This document shows, piece by piece, positions 42,677-50,739 of a stretch of 64,000 nucleotides of DNA. Both the position numbers and the translations under genes were made by a program. Every line of letters begins with the position of its first letter. Within the stretch, counting starts at the first letter, position 1. This stretch comes from Lachnospiraceae bacterium (GTDB taxonomy: Bacteria > Bacillota > Clostridia > Lachnospirales > Lachnospiraceae): the NCBI GenBank assembly GCA_016282745.1, contig JAEELL010000146.1, forward strand, positions 142,127 to 206,126, given 5' to 3'. The notes below the pieces were generated by a model that saw only the letters and a list, made by a program, of their open reading frames with translations, did not search any database and was not told the DNA's origin.

Positions 42677-45193
42677 ATGGCAGAATTAAATTTAAAACAA
42701 ATTATTAATAGATTAAATGCAGAGTTTACAGGCGAAACACGTAAACTTGTATTTTGGTATGATGAAAGAGCTGAGTTTGTAGATGATATACAATCTGTAG
42801 AACTGGACAATGCCAAAGTGTATTTATTGGAGGAGAATAATCAATTTAAAACTAAATATTTTCTTGAGAAAGAAGATACAAAAACAAACTATCTTATTTA
42901 TGCTCCTTTTTCTAAACCGGATGTGAAAGATAATCATTTGGAAGACACGTTGTTATATTCTAAGAGATTTTATGCAGATAGAGCTTCTTTGCTTGCTGTT
43001 GATTTGGGAATTGAAGAAAAGTATAAGCACGTAATAGAAAAGTATATCAAATTCTTTGCAAATAAAGAACGTACTCAGAGATTCTACGATTTGGAAATTG
43101 AAAACTTCAATGAAAAAAATATAGTAATTGGTCTGCTTAGTGCTATCTGTAAAACAAAGACTTGTTCTTTTGAGGAAGTAGTTCGCATAACATTAACGGA
43201 TTCTGAGTTAGAAGATAACAAGTTCTTAGAAGAATTTGCAAAATATGATTTGGCGGACAAGTTCTGGAGATTGTGCGAAGAGCAATTTGGCTACATTGAT
43301 CCAAATCCAAGTTTAGAAAAACTTGTTGTTACTATGTTTGTTACTTATACAGATAAATACATTAAAGCTGACATACCGAAATCATGGAGCACATTTGTTG
43401 CACCTAAACCAGGTAATGTTATTGCGTTTATGGACAACTTGATGAACAACGTATTATATAAAGAAAAGTATGATGAGTTATCAAAAATAGTTGCAAGAGG
43501 GTTGCATTTAGAAAATATAATTTCTGAATATCAACCGGATAGTTTAGTTCATTGTGATACTTTTGAATATATAGATGAGTATATTCAAAAATGGATTGTA
43601 AGCAGACTAATGGCGGAAGATACAGGGGCCAAAGTTGATGATATGGACATAATGCAATTATGTGATTTTAGAACAAAGATGCATTTTGGAAAAGAGAATA
43701 AGTATATATATTCCATGTTGGAAAGTGCCTACAATATAGTATGTATAGCAAATTATGAACCTGCTAAGGAGTTTAAAGCCGTATTAGATGACTATGTGAA
43801 AGAAGGGTATAAAGTAGACTATTATTACAGAAAATTTTACTATTATTTCGATAAAATCGAAGAGACAGAAGACTATGAAAAACTAAAAGCTTTAGTTGAA
43901 AACATTTATACTAATGAGTATTTAGATGAAGTTATTCCTGCTTGGAATCAGGAACTGATAAAGCAGGAATCCTTGACGATATATCCATTACAAAGAAAGT
44001 TTTATGATAAGTATATTGGGGCTGCGAAGGAAAAAACGGTTGTTATTATTTCTGATGCAATGAGATATGAAGTTGGCCGAGAGTTTTTTGTGCGTATGCA
44101 AGATAATCCAAAATGTACTGCAAGAATAGAGAATATGCTTAGTACATTGCCTTCATATACGAGACTTGGAATGGCGGCATTATTACCTCATAAAACACTA
44201 GAAATGACAGATGATTTTAATGTCTTAGTAGATGGTAAGAGTTGTGATAATTTGGCTTCGAGACAAAAGGTATTACAAGATTATTTGGCAGATTCCGTCT
44301 GTGTACAGTTTGATGATGTAAAGTCCTTGAAAAAGGATGAACTAAGAAAAATATTTACCGGTAAACAAGCTGTGTACGTATATCATAATCAGATAGATGC
44401 GAGAGGTGATAAACCAAATACAGAAGATGAAGTGTTTATCGCGTGCGAAGAAGCAATTAAGGAAATAATGGATTTTATTAATAGACTTGCTTCTAATGCA
44501 AATACATATAAGTTTATTGTCACATCAGATCATGGCTTTATATATAAGAGAGACAAGATAACTGAGAGCGATAAGATTGGTGGAATGGCAGGAAAGAATG
44601 CATTTATCAATCGCAGATTTGTTGTATCTAATGAGCATATTATTGAGGATGGAGTTGGAAATGTTAATCTTGGATTTGTTTTAGGAAATAACGATCAAAA
44701 GATAGTGTCTTACCCGATAAGCAGTAATGTGTTCAAAGTATCTGGAGGCGGACAGAACTTTGTTCATGGAGGTTCGTCACCGCAGGAAATGATTGTACCA
44801 ATTGTAGATATAAAGATGGAAAAAGGACACATGGATACAACTAATGTAAAAATAGCGTTAGTAAGTATGGTTCAGAAAATAACCAACTTAATTACAACGA
44901 TGGATTTCATTCAGTCAGAGCCGGTTAGCGATACTATTAGAAAGACCACATATAAGATATTCTTTGAGGCAGAAGGCGGAGAGAGAATATCAAATGAAAA
45001 TACATATGTGGCAGATAATAGAGAGCCTGATTCGCAGAAGCGAATCTTTAGAATGAGATTCAATTTTAAGAATCAAAAATATGATAGAGCAAAGAATTAT
45101 TATCTGGTTGTAAGCGATGCTAATACAGACATTGAATTGTTTAGGCATGAAGTAGTGATGGATATCGCTTTTGCAGATGATTTTGGATGGTAG
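42677..45193 (+). CDS. pglZ: PglZ, BREX alkaline-phosphatase-fold protein
   Basis: An 838-residue protein from ATG 42677 with AGGAG upstream; starting MAELNLKQIINRLNAEF as type A PglZ proteins do. Metal-site residues: D460 in VIISDAMRYEVG and D618-H619 in TSDHGFIYKR; later SYPISSNVFKVSGGGQNFVHGGSSPQEMIVP with the final histidine motif. PglZ is the signature protein of BREX and acts in the complex with BrxB/PglX. The one-base gap to the previous gene shows coupling. Confidence 0.95.
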   Translation: MAELNLKQIINRLNAEFTGETRKLVFWYDERAEFVDDIQSVELDNAKVYLLEENNQFKTKYFLEKEDTKTNYLIYAPFSKPDVKDNHLEDTLLYSKRFYADRASLLAVDLGIEEKYKHVIEKYIKFFANKERTQRFYDLEIENFNEKNIVIGLLSAICKTKTCSFEEVVRITLTDSELEDNKFLEEFAKYDLADKFWRLCEEQFGYIDPNPSLEKLVVTMFVTYTDKYIKADIPKSWSTFVAPKPGNVIAFMDNLMNNVLYKEKYDELSKIVARGLHLENIISEYQPDSLVHCDTFEYIDEYIQKWIVSRLMAEDTGAKVDDMDIMQLCDFRTKMHFGKENKYIYSMLESAYNIVCIANYEPAKEFKAVLDDYVKEGYKVDYYYRKFYYYFDKIEETEDYEKLKALVENIYTNEYLDEVIPAWNQELIKQESLTIYPLQRKFYDKYIGAAKEKTVVIISDAMRYEVGREFFVRMQDNPKCTARIENMLSTLPSYTRLGMAALLPHKTLEMTDDFNVLVDGKSCDNLASRQKVLQDYLADSVCVQFDDVKSLKKDELRKIFTGKQAVYVYHNQIDARGDKPNTEDEVFIACEEAIKEIMDFINRLASNANTYKFIVTSDHGFIYKRDKITESDKIGGMAGKNAFINRRFVVSNEHIIEDGVGNVNLGFVLGNNDQKIVSYPISSNVFKVSGGGQNFVHGGSSPQEMIVPIVDIKMEKGHMDTTNVKIALVSMVQKITNLITTMDFIQSEPVSDTIRKTTYKIFFEAEGGERISNENTYVADNREPDSQKRIFRMRFNFKNQKYDRAKNYYLVVSDANTDIELFRHEVVMDIAFADDFGW

Positions 45194-45211
45194 AGGAGAG
45201 GAGGAATTTGT

Positions 45212-46384
45212 TTGGCTTATATAGAAAATGAATATATATTGTTGGACAGAAAGAAAAGTGAAAAAACAGTCGAACAAATTACTTTTGAGTATTTATCTAA
45301 AACCGAATTTGAATTAAAAGATGGTTATTTTGAGAATGAAGAAGGTCTAAAAGTAAACTATTATATAGAGACGGATATATATTCAGACCGTTATTATTTA
45401 AAATTATCAACAAAAACGAGATTTAATAAGGCTGTAGAAATCTTACAAAAATTTGATGATACATTAACTAGGACTAATTACAATCAATACATAGGTATCA
45501 CAAAAGTATACGATGGAATCTCTTTTTCGCTGTGTGAAAAATTGTACCCAAAGTACGCATTGTTTGAAAGAAAACTGAGACAATTAATATTAATTGTTTT
45601 AACGAAGGCTTATAAGGAAGAATGGCCTAAAGAAACTATTTCAGATGAAACTATGGGAAATATAAAAGCAAAAAATAAAGGAACACCAAAGTTAAGTGAA
45701 ATATTGGAACAGTTTGACCTTGCACAATTGGAAGCGTATCTATTCGAGGATAGGACAATAGATTATACAGATTTTATAAAAAATGAATTGTCTTACGAAT
45801 CAATTGATTCTATGACAAAAGAGGAATTACAAAAAAAAATAGAATTAATGAGACCTAAAAGCCTTTGGGAGAAGAATTTTTCAGACATTGGAAGCACAGA
45901 AAAGTGGAAATCAATGATAAAAGAAGTTCATGATTGTCGCAATACAGTAGCACATCATAAAACAATAAAGATTGATGAATATAAGGATATAGGGAAAAAA
46001 CTGAATCTATTAAACAAAGAATTGACTAATGCAATCACAATAATACAAGAACGAGATTTTAGTGATATTTATTCAGTGGAAGTGTTGTATGATTTCTCCG
46101 AAATGCTAGTGAATATATCGAAATCATTGATTTCTATGTATGACTATTCGGGAGTTATAGATGAACTGATAAAAAGAATAATTAATATAATGGAACCTCT
46201 AAAAAAAGAGATAATGATTCAAGTGGCAGACGTGGTAAAGTATTATTCCAAAGGTATATCGAATCTTGTTGCAGTTTCTCCTAGATATATAGAAATGCTT
46301 GATAATATTGCCAAACTAGAAAGAAAAATAGTAGATAATGCTTTAAACAAAAAGCAAATTAATATTGATAAAGAAGAGGATTAA
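45212..46384 (+). CDS. HEPN-domain protein between pglZ and brxL
   Basis: A 390-residue protein, TTG start with GAGGAGGA upstream. Residues 215-265 include LWEKNFSDIG and EVHDCRNTVAHHKTIKIDEY, a HEPN motif R243-N-T-V-A-H248 (Rx4H), typical of Swt1-like and RloC-like ribonucleases. The N-terminal 120 residues (YYIETDIYSDRYYLKLSTKTRF) are a beta-rich domain of unknown family. HEPN enzymes cut RNA during abortive infection. The place inside the BREX operon, three bases before brxL, suggests it is activated when BREX senses infection; this is inference. Confidence 0.7.
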   Translation: MAYIENEYILLDRKKSEKTVEQITFEYLSKTEFELKDGYFENEEGLKVNYYIETDIYSDRYYLKLSTKTRFNKAVEILQKFDDTLTRTNYNQYIGITKVYDGISFSLCEKLYPKYALFERKLRQLILIVLTKAYKEEWPKETISDETMGNIKAKNKGTPKLSEILEQFDLAQLEAYLFEDRTIDYTDFIKNELSYESIDSMTKEELQKKIELMRPKSLWEKNFSDIGSTEKWKSMIKEVHDCRNTVAHHKTIKIDEYKDIGKKLNLLNKELTNAITIIQERDFSDIYSVEVLYDFSEMLVNISKSLISMYDYSGVIDELIKRIINIMEPLKKEIMIQVADVVKYYSKGISNLVAVSPRYIEMLDNIAKLERKIVDNALNKKQINIDKEED

Positions 46385-46386
46385 TT

Positions 46387-48507
46387 ATGCAAATTAATGA
46401 GAATCAAGAAACTTATAATGAAGATATAAGATTAAAGTTGAGACAGCACTTTGATGGAAAAATCGTCAGAAAAGACCTTACAAAAAAAATAAAAGAGGGA
46501 GCTAATGTTCCTGTCTATGTTTTGGAATTTTTGCTTGGTCAATATTGTAGCTCCGATGATGAGAATGTAATACAAGGTGGAGTTGAGAATGTAAAAAAGA
46601 TACTTTCGGATAATTTTGTACGACCGGACGAGGCACAGAAGATTCTTTCGCGATTAAGAGAAAAAGGAGCACATACAATCATAGATATGGTCAGTGTACA
46701 ACTAAACATTAAGAAGGATCAGTATGAAGCAACTTTCACAAATATGGGATTAACGGGAGTTCCAATTAGCAGTGAATATCCAACACAGTATGATCGTTTG
46801 CTTTGTGGTGGAATTTGGTGCATTGTACAGTTGGAATATGATTCACAAGAAGATGTTATTAGTGCAGGTATTGTTGATGCTGATGGATATGGAATTTCAT
46901 CTAAAAGAAAGCGACAGAAGGAAGCCAATCCTATTAGTGTTAGAAGACTCACACCGGTCCAAATGCCAAGTTTAGATATAAATGAGGTGAAGGAAGGACG
47001 TAAATATTTTACAAAGGAAGAGTGGATTGATATTCTTCTTCGTTCAACCGGTATGGAACCAAGCTCGCTGACATATCGTGAAAAATGGTTGTTGCTTACA
47101 AGAATGCTTCCGCTAATTGAAAATAATTTTAATTTTTGTGAGTTGGGGCCAAGAAGTACCGGAAAATCACATTTGTACAAAGAGGTATCGCCGAATAGTA
47201 TTTTGGTATCTGGTGGACAGACTACTGTAGCAAATCTTTTTTACAATATGGGACGAAGAACAGTAGGTTTGGTTGGTCTTTGGGATTGCGTTGCTTTTGA
47301 TGAAGTGGCAGGAATAAAATTCAAAGATAAAGATGGCGTGCAGATAATGAAGGATTATATGGCTTCAGGGTCATTTGCCCGTGGAAAAGAAGAAATTGGA
47401 GCATCTGCTTCTATGGTATTTGTTGGTAATATAAATCAAAGTGTGGATGTTCTTCTAAAAACATCTAGTTTGTTTGATCCTTTCCCACCAGAAATGGGTA
47501 CTGATACAGCATTTTTAGATCGTATGCATTGCTATAATCCGGGATGGGAGATTCCTAAATTCAGACCTGAACATTTTACAAATGATTATGGATTTATAAC
47601 AGATTATTTGGCAGCATTTATAAGAGAATTGCGCAAAGATAGTTACGGAGATGCTGTAGATAAGTATTTCCATTTTGGACATAACTTAAATCAACGTGAC
47701 ACAATAGCAGTTAGAAAGTTGGTTGATGGATATGTAAAACTTTTGTATCCTGATGGAAATTATACGAAAGAGGACATTGCTGAAATATTAGAAATATCTT
47801 TGGAAATGCGTCGTAGAGTAAAAGAACAATTAAAGAAGCTGGGTGGAATGGAATTCTATGATGTGAATTTTTCTTATATTGATAATGAAACATTCGAAGA
47901 GCATTTTGTTTCAGTACCTGAACAGGGAAGTGGCAAACTAATCCCAGAGGGAATCATTAATCCTGGACAGGTATACACTGTTTCAAATGGCAAAAACGAA
48001 ATGATAGGTGTGTTCAGATTAGAATCGCAAGTTTCGGTTGGAAATGGCAAGTTTACAAAGACAGGAATTGGCTCGGATCGTGAGTGTAAAGAAGCTGCCG
48101 ACACTGCCATCAATTATTTAAAAGTAAACGGGCATTCAATAAGCTCGAATATTAATACCAGCAATAATGATTTCATAGTTAACTATTCTGATTTACAGGG
48201 AATAGGAATGACATCAAGACTTGCATTACCTACATTGATTGCACTGTGCTCTATTGCAATAGGAAAACCAACGCAGTCTTCACTAGTAGTGCTGGGGGAA
48301 TTTAGTATTGGTGGTACCTTGATGAAGGTTGAAAACTTGGCGGATACATTACAGGTATGTTTGGATAGCGGTGCAAAAAAAGTATTATTACCACAGGTTT
48401 CAGCTGTGGATTTAGGGACAGTTCCGGCAGATTTGATGAGTAGTTTTAATTTGATATTCTATCAAAGTGCGCAGGATGCTGTTTTTAAGGCGTTAGGAGT
48501 AGAATGA
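46387..48507 (+). CDS. brxL: BrxL, Lon-like BREX ATPase
   Basis: A 706-residue protein. AAA module with Walker A GPRSTGKSH (254-262) and Walker B CVAFDEVAG (D305-E306), then GNINQSVDVLL. The C-terminal 130 residues form a Lon-protease-like domain (GMTSRLALPTLIALCSIAIGKPTQ, GGTLMKVENLADTLQVCLDSGAKKVLLP). BrxL forms rings on DNA in type 1 BREX and is needed for phage restriction. It closes the canonical gene order. Confidence 0.95.
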   Translation: MQINENQETYNEDIRLKLRQHFDGKIVRKDLTKKIKEGANVPVYVLEFLLGQYCSSDDENVIQGGVENVKKILSDNFVRPDEAQKILSRLREKGAHTIIDMVSVQLNIKKDQYEATFTNMGLTGVPISSEYPTQYDRLLCGGIWCIVQLEYDSQEDVISAGIVDADGYGISSKRKRQKEANPISVRRLTPVQMPSLDINEVKEGRKYFTKEEWIDILLRSTGMEPSSLTYREKWLLLTRMLPLIENNFNFCELGPRSTGKSHLYKEVSPNSILVSGGQTTVANLFYNMGRRTVGLVGLWDCVAFDEVAGIKFKDKDGVQIMKDYMASGSFARGKEEIGASASMVFVGNINQSVDVLLKTSSLFDPFPPEMGTDTAFLDRMHCYNPGWEIPKFRPEHFTNDYGFITDYLAAFIRELRKDSYGDAVDKYFHFGHNLNQRDTIAVRKLVDGYVKLLYPDGNYTKEDIAEILEISLEMRRRVKEQLKKLGGMEFYDVNFSYIDNETFEEHFVSVPEQGSGKLIPEGIINPGQVYTVSNGKNEMIGVFRLESQVSVGNGKFTKTGIGSDRECKEAADTAINYLKVNGHSISSNINTSNNDFIVNYSDLQGIGMTSRLALPTLIALCSIAIGKPTQSSLVVLGEFSIGGTLMKVENLADTLQVCLDSGAKKVLLPQVSAVDLGTVPADLMSSFNLIFYQSAQDAVFKALGVE

Positions 48508-48544
48508 AAAATTAGAAGTCGAAATAATATAATAGGAGGTGCGT

Positions 48545-49408
48545 ATGGCAAATATTATTGCTTTAGAAAAAATATCCCTAAAGAATCATCCGGAAATAAA
48601 AGAGGATACAATTCAAGAATATATTTTTGAACATCCTGAGGTTTTAGGATTGGGAGATTTGTCAGCTGTAAAAAGAGAAAAAATGCAGCCTTCCGGTGGT
48701 CGTTTGGATTTGTTGTTATCAGGTGAGGATACAAGATATGAAGTTGAAATTCAGTTAGGAGCAACGGATCCAAGTCATATTATTAGGACAATTGAATATT
48801 GGGATTTAGAACGTAAAAGATATCCACAATATAATCACTGTGCTGTAATTGTAGCCGAAGAAATAACAGGAAGATTTATGAACGTAATATCTCTTTTTAA
48901 CGGAAATATTCCATTGATAGCATTACAAATGTCAGCGTTTAAAACAGGAAATGATATTTCTCTTACTTTTACAAAGGTTATGGATAAGGTGGATCACGCA
49001 CTTGAGGATGAAGAAGAATATGAAGTTAAAGACAGAGCTTATTGGGAAAAGCGAAGTACGCCAAAAGTGTTAAAGTATGTTGATGATATTCACACGCATA
49101 TAAAAGAATTAGCACCGGGATATGAGTTGAAATATAACAAGTTTTATATTGGACTAAGTAATGACGGTATTATAAAGAACTTTGTTAGATTCAGACCAAG
49201 AAAGAATTACTTTTATATTGCAATTAAAGGAGAATTTGATCAGGAAATATCTGATCGACTTGATGCTGCAGAACTGGAGCAGTCTTATAACACAAAGTGG
49301 AAAGAGTATGAGGTGAGATTAAATTCGGCAGCTGAGTTTAAAAAGAATATTGAATTGTTTGATCAAATGATAAAAACAAGTATGGACTATTTTAATGTAA
49401 TTGATTAA
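48545..49408 (+). CDS. Predicted PD-(D/E)xK nuclease, NucS-like
   Basis: A 287-residue protein from ATG 48545 (AGGAGG six bases upstream). N-terminal segment: ITEM pattern EDTIQEYIFEHPEVLGLGDL, then GGRLDLLLSGEDTRYEVEIQLGATDPSHIIRTIEYWD, with D55 and E68-x-Q70 as probable active-site residues, similar to NucS-type nucleases although K is replaced by Q. The C-terminal 100 residues (KFYIGLSNDGIIKNFVRFRPRKNYFYIAIK) resemble the DUF5655-type end. It follows brxL after 37 bases and starts the accessory nuclease block. Confidence 0.6.
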   Translation: MANIIALEKISLKNHPEIKEDTIQEYIFEHPEVLGLGDLSAVKREKMQPSGGRLDLLLSGEDTRYEVEIQLGATDPSHIIRTIEYWDLERKRYPQYNHCAVIVAEEITGRFMNVISLFNGNIPLIALQMSAFKTGNDISLTFTKVMDKVDHALEDEEEYEVKDRAYWEKRSTPKVLKYVDDIHTHIKELAPGYELKYNKFYIGLSNDGIIKNFVRFRPRKNYFYIAIKGEFDQEISDRLDAAELEQSYNTKWKEYEVRLNSAAEFKKNIELFDQMIKTSMDYFNVID

Positions 49409-49446
49409 TTCTTCATTGTGAATAGCATCGGAAGGGAGAATAAACT

Positions 49447-50739
49447 ATGGCGGAAATAAAGAGTGTTGAAAATCTTCTTAATATGAATTTGGATATTCCC
49501 AATTACCAACGTCCATATAAATGGTCTATTCAAAATATAGAGGATCTTTTAAGCGATATTACTAATGCAATTACAGATGCAGAGAGATATCGTCAGGGTT
49601 TTAAATATCGTGTCGGAACAATTATTTTACACAAAAATGATGATGGTGTTTATGATGTTGTAGATGGGCAGCAAAGAATTATCTCACTTACTTTGTTAAA
49701 AAAATGTATAGTGCCAGAATTTAATAGCAGTGTTATCAATAAAGTTTTTTCAAGTAAAGTATCTCAAACAAATATACATAACAATTATACGTACATCAGA
49801 GAATGGTTTTCATTAAAGGATGTAGCTACTAAGGAGCTTTTTATTAATGCGATTAAAGAAATACTTGAGGTTGTTATTATTTGTGTTGATAAAGTTTCTG
49901 AGGCATTTCAGCTTTTTGATTCACAAAACACAAGAGGAAAAGCTTTGGATCCTCACGATTTACTAAAGGCTTATCATCTGCGTGAAATGAAAAAATATCC
50001 ATATGAAATGGAGCATGCAGTTACTAAATGGGAAGCAAAGGATACTAAGCAGATTAGGGAATTATTTGATTTGTATTTGTTTCCAATATGGAATTGGTCT
50101 CGTGGTATAAAAAGTAGACCGTTTATTGCTAAAGAAATAGATACTTATAAGGGAATTGGAGAAACATCAAATTATTCTTATGCAAGAAGAGCTAGCAAAG
50201 CTATGCCATATTTTCAGATAACTGAGCCATTTGTGGCAGGAAATGATTTTTTTGAAATGGTTGAACATTATATGCTTTTATTGCATGACATTAAGTCGGA
50301 GATTGATGCGAACGATTCATTTGCAGACATTAAAAGTGTACTTAACCATAAAGACGGATCAGCGGGATTTGGGTATACAAAGAATCTCTTTTGGTGTTCT
50401 CTACTGTGCTATTATGATAAATTTCATAATTTTGACGTTATGGCAGTAAAAAAGCTATTTACGTGGGCTTTTATGATAAGAGTTGATATGGAAAATCTTG
50501 GATTTGACAGTATTAATAAGTATGCCATTGGAGACGAGAGCAATGCTAAATATACAAATATGATAGCAATGTTTTCAAAGATAAGTTTTGCAAGACTACA
50601 TAATGAGATATCGGGGTTACAGATAAAAGTAAAGCGTGACGATGATGGAGCTTCAACTCCAAAATGGGAATGGCTTTATATGAAACTTAAGGAAATGAAC
50701 GGAATAGTGGAGGTGTCAAATGAGTCAATTGGTAACTGA
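49447..50739 (+). CDS. DUF262 protein without HNH domain (GmrS-like subunit)
   Basis: A 430-residue protein. DUF262 (ParB-like NTPase) motifs: IPNYQRPYKW (residues 17-26) and DVVDGQQRIISLTLL (about 70-84), then FQLFDSQNTRGKALDPHDLLKAYHL. The C-terminal HxxP-type DUF1524 nuclease motif is not visible, unlike in full GmrSD. Together with the next gene, which has both domains, it may form a two-subunit type IV restriction enzyme that recognises modified phage DNA. The next gene starts 20 bases before this one ends. Confidence 0.8.
   Translation: MAEIKSVENLLNMNLDIPNYQRPYKWSIQNIEDLLSDITNAITDAERYRQGFKYRVGTIILHKNDDGVYDVVDGQQRIISLTLLKKCIVPEFNSSVINKVFSSKVSQTNIHNNYTYIREWFSLKDVATKELFINAIKEILEVVIICVDKVSEAFQLFDSQNTRGKALDPHDLLKAYHLREMKKYPYEMEHAVTKWEAKDTKQIRELFDLYLFPIWNWSRGIKSRPFIAKEIDTYKGIGETSNYSYARRASKAMPYFQITEPFVAGNDFFEMVEHYMLLLHDIKSEIDANDSFADIKSVLNHKDGSAGFGYTKNLFWCSLLCYYDKFHNFDVMAVKKLFTWAFMIRVDMENLGFDSINKYAIGDESNAKYTNMIAMFSKISFARLHNEISGLQIKVKRDDDGASTPKWEWLYMKLKEMNGIVEVSNESIGN

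Noticed and set aside
46719..47180. 153-codon minus-strand ORF
   Set aside because: Antisense to the brxL ATPase region, whose coding evidence is strong.
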